A stretch of DNA of 64,000 bases from DALYLB01 sp964468345 (GTDB taxonomy: Bacteria; Acidobacteriota; Blastocatellia; RBC074), in NCBI GenBank assembly GCA_964468345.1, contig CAYXVZ010000027.1, positions 11,184-75,183 on the forward strand, read 5' to 3'. Made by a program: the position numbers and the translations under genes. Of the stretch, positions 18,401 to 25,614 are shown piece by piece. The first letter of the stretch is position 1, and each line of letters opens with the position of its first letter. The notes beneath the pieces were generated by a model. The model made no database searches. It had not been told where the DNA came from and was given only the letters and a program-made list of their open reading frames with translations.

Positions 18401-19113
18401 GCCAGCGTGACCGTGGCCGGGCGCGAATAGCGCGCATCGGAGCCCACGGTTTCAATGCGAAATTCCTGCACCGTGTCCAGGCCCGGCTCCACGCGCGTGA
18501 CGCCGCCGCCGAAACGGTCGACCAGCGAAACGCCGTCGATCGTGATCTCCAGCGATCCGACTTTAAGTCCGTTGACGCGGGCGTTGCCGCCGCCTTCGAC
18601 GCCCGGCGTGAGGTTGAACAGGTTGCTGATGTTTCGGCCGTTAAGCGGCAACTGCGTGATGCGCCGATAATCCTTCACATCCGACACATCGATCGATTCC
18701 GTCGTGATGGGCGCTGCTTCCCCCGTGACCTCGACCGTTGTCGCAACATCGCCGAGTTCCATCGAAGGCTCGACGGTCAAGTTTTGCCCGACCTGCAATA
18801 ACAACGAGGTGGTCCATTTTTTGAAGCCCGAGATTTCAACCGTGAGGGTGTACTGGCCGGGCTGCAGGCCTCCAAAGTAAAACACGCCCTCCTCGGAACT
18901 CTGTCCCTGGCGCACGATGTTCGTGGCCAGGTTCGTGATGGTGACGTTCGCTTTCGTAATGACGGCGTTCTGGGAATCCCGTATCGTGCCCGTGATTGTC
19001 CCGACGCCGGTTTGCGCCAGAAGCGTTGTTGCCAGCATCATCGCCCAGACAGGCGCGAGCAAGAGATAACACCCTTTCCGGGTCAGTGCGTTAATCGGAT
19101 GACAGCGCTTCAT
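15460..19113 (-). CDS. TonB-dependent outer-membrane receptor with carboxypeptidase-regulatory-like N-terminus
   Basis: A 1217-residue receptor. The ATG at 19113 is preceded by GGAGGG about ten bases upstream; an ATG at 19131 is the alternative. After the signal region (LLAPVWAMMLATTLLAQ) comes a carboxypeptidase-regulatory-like beta-sandwich (GTITGTIRDSQNAVITKANV), then a plug domain (RRITQLPLNGRNISNLFNL, VNGLKVGSLEITIDGVSLVD) and a long beta-barrel ending in an aromatic residue (RVQW), as outer-membrane proteins do. This Oar/SusC-like type is expanded in Acidobacteriota. With the ROK regulator upstream and TPR and GH20 genes downstream on the same strand, uptake of an amino-sugar oligomer is plausible. 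No TonB box was identified with confidence. Confidence 0.92.
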   Translation of the reverse strand: MKRCHPINALTRKGCYLLLAPVWAMMLATTLLAQTGVGTITGTIRDSQNAVITKANVTITNLATNIVRQGQSSEEGVFYFGGLQPGQYTLTVEISGFKKWTTSLLLQVGQNLTVEPSMELGDVATTVEVTGEAAPITTESIDVSDVKDYRRITQLPLNGRNISNLFNLTPGVEGGGNARVNGLKVGSLEITIDGVSLVDRFGGGVTRVEPGLDTVQEFRIETVGSDARYSRPATVTLASRSGTNDFHGVLFETHRNNAGGLLSRRREQLTSNFPKLIRNEFGASAGGPVYLPKPLFGPFAFDGRNKLFWFSSYEGLRQRQSRITDYDTVPTDAMWNGDLSNMVDENGNKYIIYDPLTTDATGKRTPFANNIIPANRISNFAKTLKALTASPTNGQNPNLAPNFVRFFPDKNDANKLTVKVDAAITGKDNLSVRWTRNTRRRAVEGGVFGPPINTDAGVGTQRTDTKVHNLSVNHTRTFTPTFLNELLVGVQRSFHDQGTLADFTDWASRLGFPNPFKVTGWPTFYADPSGPTFFGWDSDNRSNQALTGGVLEDNATWNKGTHTIQFGGKMRKEWNNVRELQQAQGSHNFGGSWTSLWSANDQSALPFTGSGFADLLLGLPDYLSNQYNRGYFYFRQTEYGLYVNDKWKVTPRLTVNLGLRWDKWTPYNEKYNRLVVPDIQTVASKFEVATPGDVRIETLPNVPPAVLASWAKRGLTYTTANQIGMPSGLFAADNNNFGPRLGLAFKLTNKMVLRGGYGEYFWTMPLSQILQSSRNNAPLNLRFTTDVYAKNDTFNYPLISRPAAVDILPNTIVNTEGIVDITQSATLATIWDARNWKDARVQSWHATLEYELPFKTALRVSYIGEHGRDLEQQFELNTREAEYNYVARTGQAPPSNRDLLRPNRNWNFIGLNRTGFSNTNSGQIEVERRFASGLAFQWYYVYSRSLNTTDSDGFNAGNVGINSVAGGGRVPEKTQILGSPNLSYDQRLRLVYFNSTNVPPHRIRYNGIYELPFGKGKKYGGGVSTPLNYVIGGWQAAFIGDWRSGQWSSVDAARYIFGDPTLSADQRLEMTIFGRQQRLWFRGDFDPTQATNVNGGNLTSLVPINRSQRIVRPLGAAFDNRLPQTLANGTVRNTPIGELYNPSQRAFFLGPGAWNLDFSIFKNFLIKEKVNSRFAADFFNVFNHPNDVAPNSTTGLQDLSRQANDPRIIQFSLRVQW

Positions 19114-19320
19114 TTGGAATGATCCCTCCATTGTTTTCTTCGAAATCCAACCGCGTCCATCGCCGGCGAGACCCGTTGGGCAGGCTCCCGCCTGAGGGTC
19201 GCCCATCCGAGCGCCCTTGCGAATGCTTCCTTGCGATCAATCCTTGTTCAACGACTCTGATCGCTTTTTGAAATTGAAAAAAATAACAGGAGTTGTGAAA
19301 TTGCCGGTGCAAAGAACGAG

Positions 19321-19398
19321 CTCGAAACAAACGAAAATAACGAAATAACGAAACCATCGGGGTTCTTTCGTTATTCCGTTATTTTCATTTGTTTCGCG
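19321..19398. repeat. Long hairpin, CGAAACAAACGAAAATAACG family
   Basis: The 33-bp arms (19321-19353 and 19366-19398) are imperfect. It lies in the 300-base space between the ROK gene stop and the TonB receptor start; the rest of that space shows nothing recognisable. Confidence 0.88.
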
Positions 19399-19413
19399 CT
19401 TTCTCTTTCATAT

Positions 19414-20628
19414 TCACCATCCGAGACTTGGCAATGAAAATGTTTTTGCCAGGACCAGCGCAATGGCGCCCACGAGACTGGGCCGCTCTTCCAGCGTCGA
19501 AGGCGTGATGGAGACGTGACTGGCATAAAACCGCGTGATCTGCGTGGCCAGCACGCGCCGAATTTCCGGATGCGTCACATCCCAGGCCCGCGAAATCGTT
19601 CCGCCGAGCACGATGATTTCCGGATTCAGCGAATAAATCACCGGGATCAATCCGCGTCCGATAAATCCGGCCGTCTGCCGCACGGCTTCGATTGCCTCGG
19701 GTTCGCCTTTTATACAGCGCGTGACGATTTCTTCAATTGTAATACCGGCGCTGTCCGCCAGGCGCTTCGCCGCAAGATACCGCTCGATCGTTGCCGGATC
19801 ACCGGCAAAAGCTTCCAGACAGCCTCGCGCGCCGCAGGTACAGACCGGGCCGTTCGGGTCGATCGAGATGTGGCCGAATTCGCCCGCGCCATTGAGGCTG
19901 CCGTGATACAACTGGCCGCGAATGACGATCCCCGCGCCCACGCCCTCGCCGATATCCAGAAAGACGAGATTCTGCGATTGCTGCGAGATGTGCTTGCCGA
20001 ACCAGATCTCGGCCAGCGCTGCAAGCCGCGCCCCATTCTCGAAATCGATCGGCAAATCCAGATTCAGCGCCTGCCGCAACATCGAACCGATTGGCACGTC
20101 CTCCCAGCTCAACCCTTCGGCCGCCAGCACGCGCCCCTCGTTCGGATCGACCAGACCGATCAGGCTTATGCCGATGCCCTGAATGCGATCCTGCCGCGGG
20201 CATGCCTGCACCATCTTTCGAATGCTGCCGGCCAGCGCCACCACCACGGCCTGCGGTTCGCGCTCATGCGCCACCGTCACCGACCGCAGGATCCGGCCGC
20301 TGAAATTGCTCAGCGCGACGGTGCTCTGATGAATTCCTAGATCCACGCCCACCGCATACGCCTTGTCCGGATTCAAATGCAAAAAGCGTTTCTTGCGGCC
20401 GCCGTTCGGCGAGGCGACACCGACGCCTTCTTCATAGATGAATTCGTTTTCAATCAACCGCGCCACGATCTTCGAGACTGTGCTGCCCTCCAGGCTCGTG
20501 AACCCGGCCACGTCGACCCGGGAGATCGGCTGCCGTTCCCGCACGACGTTCAATACCAACACTTCATTCGTGTCGCGCAAAGCCTGGTGCGTAGCTCTGC
20601 CCGCTCGATGGATATCAATTTTTTTCAC
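19414..20628 (-). CDS. ROK family transcriptional regulator (NagC/XylR type)
   Basis: A 404-residue cytosolic regulator. Residues ~10-80 form a winged helix-turn-helix (SRVDVAGFTSLEGSTVSKIV). The ROK sugar-kinase-like domain follows, with the VGVDLGIHQS phosphate-loop-like strand, GAGEFGHISI containing the zinc-ligand His, and the Cys signature CTCGARGCLEAF that binds the structural zinc. ROK repressors of the NagC type respond to N-acetylglucosamine phosphate or related sugars. The gene stands first in a minus-strand series with a TonB receptor, TPR and GH20 genes, and is divergent from an M20 deacylase. A perfect inverted repeat in the shared promoter (20676-20702) is its likely operator. 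Effector identity is inference. Confidence 0.9.
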   Translation of the reverse strand: MKKIDIHRAGRATHQALRDTNEVLVLNVVRERQPISRVDVAGFTSLEGSTVSKIVARLIENEFIYEEGVGVASPNGGRKKRFLHLNPDKAYAVGVDLGIHQSTVALSNFSGRILRSVTVAHEREPQAVVVALAGSIRKMVQACPRQDRIQGIGISLIGLVDPNEGRVLAAEGLSWEDVPIGSMLRQALNLDLPIDFENGARLAALAEIWFGKHISQQSQNLVFLDIGEGVGAGIVIRGQLYHGSLNGAGEFGHISIDPNGPVCTCGARGCLEAFAGDPATIERYLAAKRLADSAGITIEEIVTRCIKGEPEAIEAVRQTAGFIGRGLIPVIYSLNPEIIVLGGTISRAWDVTHPEIRRVLATQITRFYASHVSITPSTLEERPSLVGAIALVLAKTFSLPSLGW

Positions 20629-20675
20629 TTGTTCGCGCTTCTCTTTGACCTGGTTACATCACAGCAAAGCTAGGC

Positions 20676-20702
20676 TAGTTACTGTCCGGCAGACAGTAAC
20701 TA
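20676..20702. promoter_or_regulatory. Probable ROK-regulator operator (11-bp perfect inverted repeat)
   Basis: TAGTTACTGTC (20676-20686), a 5-nt centre and GACAGTAACTA (20692-20702) form a perfect palindrome in the divergent promoter region. It overlaps the putative -10 box of the regulator gene, consistent with autoregulation. A partial half-site (GACATCAACTA) lies near 20792-20802, next to the promoter of the opposite gene. Confidence 0.7.
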
Positions 20703-20721
20703 CCATGGATAAAAATGTCAA
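20693..20721 (-). promoter_or_regulatory. Putative promoter of the ROK regulator gene
   Basis: On the minus strand TTGACA (20721-20716), a 17-nt spacer and TACTGT (20698-20693) precede the gene start at 20628. The -35 box is perfect, the -10 weak and covered by the inverted repeat. Confidence 0.5.
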
Positions 20722-20729
20722 GACATTTT
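20712..20729. promoter_or_regulatory. Second palindrome in the divergent promoter region
   Basis: AAAATGTC and GACATTTT (20712-20719, 20722-20729) form a perfect 8-bp inverted repeat around AA and include the -35 box of the minus-strand promoter. It may be a second operator. Confidence 0.45.
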
Positions 20730-20752
20730 CATATTCCAGCTAACATCCTGTA

Positions 20753-20780
20753 TTGACATAGCATGACAGCTCATTATAAT
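20753..20780 (+). promoter_or_regulatory. Near-consensus sigma70 promoter for the M20 deacylase gene
   Basis: TTGACA at 20753-20758, a 16-nt spacer and TATAAT at 20775-20780 match both consensus hexamers. The expected start of transcription is near 20787, about 34 bases before the ATG at 20821. Confidence 0.8.
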
Positions 20781-20820
20781 TACTTCCGGTCTGACATCAA
20801 CTAACTTCCAGTAACAACCT

Positions 20821-22143
20821 ATGAGCACAAATTCCTTTGCGACCGAGCAGAAGGCGTTGGAACAAAGGCTGTCGGCGATGGTGCACGCGCACCCGGAGCG
20901 TGTGATCGGGACGATCCGCGACCTGGTTCGAATTCCTTCAGAAAACACGCCGCCGATCGGCACTGAAGCGGAGTGCCAGCGCTATGTCTTCAACCGGCTG
21001 ACGGATCTGGGGCTGCAGGCGGAGCGGTATGAGCCGACTGCGGTTCCCGGCTTCGCGGAGCATCCGGTCTATCGGCCCGGGCGCGAGTATCGCAATCGGC
21101 CCAATGTCGCGGCGGTCTGGAAAGGCAGCGGCGGCGGCCGATCGTTATTGCTTTCCGGCCATATCGACACGGTGCCGCGGGGATCGGCGCAATGGAGTCG
21201 CGATCCGTTCGGCGCGGAGATCGAAGGCAATCGCATGTACGGGCTGGGTTCGAACGATATGAAGGGCGGCATCGGCTGCTTTCTCACCGCCGTGGAATTT
21301 TTGAAGGAAGCCGGCGTCAAGCTCCACGGAGACCTGTTATTGGAAACGATCGTCGATGAAGAGTTCGGCGGAGTGAACGGGACGCTGGCGGCGCGGCTGC
21401 GCGGGCATAATGCCGATGCGGCGATTATTTGCGAACCGAGCCAGACGATGATCTGCCCCGCGCAGACGGGGGGCCGCACGGCGCACATCACGCTGCGCAC
21501 GCAGCCGGCCGGCATCCTTTGCGAAGGCGATCCGCCGCCGATGATCACCCAGCAGCTTCACCATTTTCTGGGCCGCGTGGCGGAGTTCGCCGCGCGCCGG
21601 CGCCGCACGGCGCCGATTCATGCGCTTTATTCCGACACGAATGATCCGGTTCCGGTCTGGGTAACGAAGATCAATTGCGGCGGCTGGGGAATGAAAGAAG
21701 CCATCACGCTGCCCGCGACCTGTCAGGTGGAATTTTATTGGCAGGCCATGCCCGGTGAATCGCAGGAAGCGATCGAACGCGAGTTTTTCACCTGGCTCGA
21801 TGACATCGTCGCTGAACAGCCCGCGCTCTTCCCTTTCAAGCCGGAAGTGAGTTTTCCGATCCGCTGGCTGCCCGGCTCTGCCCTCGAAGGCGAGCCGGCC
21901 CTGGTGAAAGAACTAAGTGAAAGCTTCACGCGCGTCACGGGCCAGCCGGCGCAGATCCGCGGCATCGGCGGCCCATGCGATATGTATGTCTTTCATCAAC
22001 ATTTCGAAACGCCTGCGATTCTCTTCGGCCCGCGCGGCGGGAACACGCATATGCCCGACGAATGGATCGAGATCGACTCGGCTCTGCTGACGACGGAAAC
22101 GCTGGCGCGCTTCATCTGCCAATGGTGCGGCGTGGACTTGTAA
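20821..22143 (+). CDS. M20 family metallo-deacylase (ArgE/DapE type)
   Basis: A 440-residue cytosolic protein of the M20 dizinc amidohydrolase family. Metal-binding motifs are intact: LSGHIDTVPRG (first His and Asp), GSNDMKGGIG (bridging Asp), VDEEFGG (catalytic Glu pair), and a C-terminal RGGNTHMPDEW supplying the last His. Family enzymes remove acyl groups from amino acids, diaminopimelate precursors or small peptides. The ATG directly follows a near-consensus promoter, and no strong Shine-Dalgarno is visible. It is divergent from the ROK regulator and shares its operator region, so it may belong to the same regulon, for instance removing an N-acyl group. The precise substrate cannot be read from the sequence. 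Confidence 0.87.
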   Translation: MSTNSFATEQKALEQRLSAMVHAHPERVIGTIRDLVRIPSENTPPIGTEAECQRYVFNRLTDLGLQAERYEPTAVPGFAEHPVYRPGREYRNRPNVAAVWKGSGGGRSLLLSGHIDTVPRGSAQWSRDPFGAEIEGNRMYGLGSNDMKGGIGCFLTAVEFLKEAGVKLHGDLLLETIVDEEFGGVNGTLAARLRGHNADAAIICEPSQTMICPAQTGGRTAHITLRTQPAGILCEGDPPPMITQQLHHFLGRVAEFAARRRRTAPIHALYSDTNDPVPVWVTKINCGGWGMKEAITLPATCQVEFYWQAMPGESQEAIEREFFTWLDDIVAEQPALFPFKPEVSFPIRWLPGSALEGEPALVKELSESFTRVTGQPAQIRGIGGPCDMYVFHQHFETPAILFGPRGGNTHMPDEWIEIDSALLTTETLARFICQWCGVDL

Positions 22144-22232
22144 TCATTTTCTCCTGTTTCATTTCTCATCGCTTCTTTGTCATTTATTCTTCAATGACAA
22201 AGAAGCGATGAGAAATGAAACAGGGAAAATGA
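22144..22232. repeat. Long hairpin whose right arm contains the next start codon
   Basis: Arms at 22144-22184 and 22193-22232 form a 40-bp stem of TCATCGCTTCTTTG-type words with one small bulge. Both candidate ATGs of the next gene at 22208 and 22229 lie in the right arm. Confidence 0.92.
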
Positions 22233-25200
22233 AACTGATAATACCGCTGATCGAAATGCACCTCCTTTTTTATCTTTCCCTGTTCCTGCTTCCGCTCTGG
22301 CAGACATCTGCCGCGGTACAACTCACGCATGGCACGCTCGAGTTGCCGACCTATAGCTTCGGCCGATCCGAGGCGGTCGCGCCATTGTTTCCCTCGATCG
22401 ATAATCGAGGCCTGTATCCTTATTCCGTGCTTGACCGGGATTCGCTCAGCCGCAAGCCGGTGCCCGTACGTTATGAATCGCTGATCCTCGAAAACGAATA
22501 CCTGCGCGTCACGATCCTGCCGGAACTCGGCGGGCGCATCTGGTCGGTTCGCGAAAAGGGCGCGGATCGAGAGGTCTTCTATACGACGAGCGTGGTCAAG
22601 CCGACGCTCTATAACCAGCGCGGCGGCTGGCCCGCGGGCAATCTGGAAGTTTACGGCCCCTATGATGCGCACATGCTGACGTGGCCCGGCGAGCCCTGGC
22701 CATGGGCGTTTGAGCAGTCGGCGGACGGCGCGGGATCGATTACGCTGTCGCACATCGATCATTTCTTTCGCAATAAAATCTCGATGACCGTCACCTTGCG
22801 GCCGGGCCGCTCTTTCGTCGAACTCACGGTCCGCCTGCGCAACAACAATCTCTTGCCCAATCGCTACCTGCTTTGGACGAACGCGGGCGTGGCCGCGACC
22901 GAGGGCACGCGCTTCGTCTATCCGATGACGCGAACGATCGCGCATGTCAGTTCCGAGATCGGCACCTGGCCGATGGTCGAGGGCGTGGATCTGAGCTGGT
23001 ACAAGAATAATCCGAATATGCTGGGCGTGTTCGGATTGGACCTCTACGACGATTTCATCGCGGCCTATGATTACAAGACGGATCAGGGCGTCGTCTGCTA
23101 CACGAACCGGCAGATCGCCCGCGGCGTGAAGACCTGGACCTGGGGCACGGGCGAAGCCGCCCGCCGCCAGATGGAGCATTACACCGATGCCGATGGCCCC
23201 TATCTCGAAGTCCAGAGCGGCCGCTTTGTATGGGATGGAAATTACGAATTTATCGAACCGGGGAAAATCGATGGCTGGACCGAATACTGGTACGGCACGG
23301 GCGGCCTCGGCGAAATCAGCACCGCGACGCGCGACGTCGCCGTCGGCTTCATACTAAAAGATCGCCGCCTGCAACTTTCGATTCGCGCGACCGGCCGTTT
23401 TCCCGATGCGCGGCTGCAATTGAAAGCGGGCGAGGAAACGTTGTGGACTGCGCGGCAGGATCTGACGCCGGACAAGGTCTTCGCCCAGAGCATCGAACTC
23501 CGCGCGGAGGCGGCGGAGAAAGCCATGTCTCTCGAAGTCTTCGCGGCCAATGGCGATCGGCTCGCGCGCTATCAATACAGGCCGGATGGTTCGCATCCGA
23601 ATGTCGTCTTCGCCGCGGATTCGATTCCGCGCACCTTTGGCCCCATCGATGGCTTGAGCGCCGAAGAGGCTTTTCAAAAAGGTCTCGCGCATGAAAAGTT
23701 CGGCGAGATGGATGCGGCGCGCATCGCCTATGAAGCCGCGCTCGCAAAGGACAAGGCCTATACCCAGCCGCATCTTCGCCTCGGCGCGATAGCACTCGAT
23801 CGAATGCAGCATGAAACGGCCATCGACCATTTTGAAAAAGTCCTGGCGCGCGACCCGAGAAATGGCGACGCTCTGTATTTCCTGGCCGTCGCGAATTTCG
23901 AAGCGGGAAACGACGCCGAGTCGCGGCGCTATTTCTATCGCCTGCTGCCCGCGCATGCGAATTTCGATCAACGCGAATATGGACTGGGCTTGCTGGCGCT
24001 GCGCGAAAAGAAATGGGGCGAGGCGGAGACCCTGTTTTCGCAAGCCGCAGCGGCATCGCCCAACCAGGTCGCGATCCGGCAGGCGCTCGCTTATACGCTG
24101 CGCAAGCTTGGACGCGAGGAAGAGGCGCAAAAGCAACGGGCCGCGATCCTTTCGCTCGATCCGACCAACGCCTTCGCCCGGATAGAACCGTTCTTCCTCC
24201 TTACAGCCAATCCAAATTTTGCGTTGCTCGATCGCGCCTGCGCGTGGCATGAACAGGGCTATCTGGAACTCGCGACCGAATATCTCCGTCTATCGGCCTG
24301 GAAGGAAGCCGCATCCGCGCTGTCCCGGGGCGTCAATGCCGTGAAAAATAAATCCGCGATTCCGATGCTGCAGTATTACCGGGCCTATGTTGCGGATCAT
24401 CTCGGTGATGCTGCCACCGTTCGTGAAGCCCTCGCCGCCGTACGCCGGCAGCCGCTGGATCTGGAAATCTTTCCCTTCCGTCGCGAATCGTTCGCGGTCC
24501 TGCAACGCATGCTCGCCATCGAACCGAAGGACGCGAATGCCGCATATTTATTGGGCGATCTGTTTTTTTCCAAATCGCGCCGCGCCGAGGCGCAGGCGAC
24601 GTGGCGCAGGGCGATTGAATCCGATCCGCGCCATTTCCCCGCTTTGCGGAACCTTGGCATGTCGCTGCTCGAAGCCGGCCATAAAGAAGAAGCGCTGGCG
24701 CTGTTAAATCGCGCGGTCGCCGAACGCCCCGATCATCTCTCCACCATTTTGCTGGTCGCGGATCTGCAACCGCTGGATTCGGCCCGGCAGACAATCGAGC
24801 TGGCGCTGCAAAAACAGCCGGGGCACGATCGGCTGATCGAGCGCCTCGCCACCATCGAGACCGCCAGCAACCGGCCCGCGCGCGCTCTGGATTTATTGAC
24901 CCGGCATCGATTCGAACCGCGGCATCAGGCCTATTCCCTGCTGCAGCTTTATCAGGCCACGCAATTGATGCTGGCCCGTGATCAATATCGATCAGGCAAG
25001 ACGGCCGCTGCCCGCGAACACGCGCGCGCCGCGCAAACGCCGCCGGCCAACCTGGGCATCGATGACTTCACGGCGCTGCAGAGTCCGCGATTGCTGATAT
25101 TTGAAGCATTGCTGCAAGCAAACGACGCCTGGGCGCGTGCCGCCGCGACGCCGGCGCAGGCGACGGATGAGGAAGCGCTCTTTCGCGCCCTTGCCTTGCA

Positions 25201-25447
25201 GAAAACCGGAAAGAAGCAAGAGGCAGATGCGTGGTTCGAACAATTCCGCATTCGCAACGAGCGCGAACGGCAGAGCGAACGCGCGACCGTGCGCGCGCAG
25301 AGCTTTTATCTCGCGGGGGTCTATGCGGCCTTTCAGAAACAACCGGCGGCGGCCCGCGATTATCTGCGGCAATGCCTAGCGATCGATCGCATGCATCTAT
25401 GGGCCTTGCAAGCGCTCTCGTGGCTGGAAGCGGGGCTTCTAAATTAG
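22229..25447 (+). CDS. DUF5107 domain protein with tetratricopeptide repeats
   Basis: A 1072-residue exported protein. The start is uncertain: ATGs at 22208 and 22229 lie in a hairpin arm and one at 22256 lies beyond it; each gives a hydrophobic signal segment (LLFYLSLFLLPLWQTSAA). Residues ~35-370 match DUF5107, a carbohydrate-mutarotase-like beta-sandwich region (LPELGGRIWSVREKGADREV, WPAGNLEVYGPYDAHMLTWP). From ~480 onward come many TPR units (DAARIAYEAALAKDKAYTQP, HFEKVLARDPRNGDALYFL). In Bacteroidota and Firmicutes such proteins occur next to sugar-metabolism genes. Here it follows the deacylase gene on the same strand. Catalytic activity is unproven. Confidence 0.8.
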   Translation: MKLIIPLIEMHLLFYLSLFLLPLWQTSAAVQLTHGTLELPTYSFGRSEAVAPLFPSIDNRGLYPYSVLDRDSLSRKPVPVRYESLILENEYLRVTILPELGGRIWSVREKGADREVFYTTSVVKPTLYNQRGGWPAGNLEVYGPYDAHMLTWPGEPWPWAFEQSADGAGSITLSHIDHFFRNKISMTVTLRPGRSFVELTVRLRNNNLLPNRYLLWTNAGVAATEGTRFVYPMTRTIAHVSSEIGTWPMVEGVDLSWYKNNPNMLGVFGLDLYDDFIAAYDYKTDQGVVCYTNRQIARGVKTWTWGTGEAARRQMEHYTDADGPYLEVQSGRFVWDGNYEFIEPGKIDGWTEYWYGTGGLGEISTATRDVAVGFILKDRRLQLSIRATGRFPDARLQLKAGEETLWTARQDLTPDKVFAQSIELRAEAAEKAMSLEVFAANGDRLARYQYRPDGSHPNVVFAADSIPRTFGPIDGLSAEEAFQKGLAHEKFGEMDAARIAYEAALAKDKAYTQPHLRLGAIALDRMQHETAIDHFEKVLARDPRNGDALYFLAVANFEAGNDAESRRYFYRLLPAHANFDQREYGLGLLALREKKWGEAETLFSQAAAASPNQVAIRQALAYTLRKLGREEEAQKQRAAILSLDPTNAFARIEPFFLLTANPNFALLDRACAWHEQGYLELATEYLRLSAWKEAASALSRGVNAVKNKSAIPMLQYYRAYVADHLGDAATVREALAAVRRQPLDLEIFPFRRESFAVLQRMLAIEPKDANAAYLLGDLFFSKSRRAEAQATWRRAIESDPRHFPALRNLGMSLLEAGHKEEALALLNRAVAERPDHLSTILLVADLQPLDSARQTIELALQKQPGHDRLIERLATIETASNRPARALDLLTRHRFEPRHQAYSLLQLYQATQLMLARDQYRSGKTAAAREHARAAQTPPANLGIDDFTALQSPRLLIFEALLQANDAWARAAATPAQATDEEALFRALALQKTGKKQEADAWFEQFRIRNERERQSERATVRAQSFYLAGVYAAFQKQPAAARDYLRQCLAIDRMHLWALQALSWLEAGLLN

Positions 25448-25460
25448 ATGGCTTGACCAT

Positions 25461-25497
25461 TCTCGGTAGGACAGGTTCCCAACCTGTCCTACCGAGA
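25461..25497. repeat. Hairpin, GGTAGGACAGGTT family, CCC loop
   Basis: A perfect 17-bp stem (25461-25477 and 25481-25497) with the three-base loop CCC, just after the stop of the DUF5107 gene. Confidence 0.94.
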
Positions 25498-25523
25498 AAA
25501 GAACACATTGATATTCGCTTACA

Positions 25524-25568
25524 CCCTTTTGGGTAAGACAGGTTGGGAACCTGTCTTACCCAAAAGGG
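25524..25568. repeat. Hairpin, GGTAAGACAGGTT family, GGG loop
   Basis: A perfect 21-bp stem (25524-25544 and 25548-25568) with loop GGG, 26 bases after the previous hairpin. The shared core is the same word with one base changed, on both arms. Confidence 0.94.
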
Positions 25569-25614
25569 GAAAACAGGTTGCGGAGAAAGTACGAAAGGCG
25601 CGGGGTCAAAACAA

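Noticed and set aside
25461..25568. Ordinary intrinsic terminators
   Set aside because: No T-tract follows either stem, and the same words occur as a family elsewhere, so a repeat element fits better; a termination effect is not excluded.
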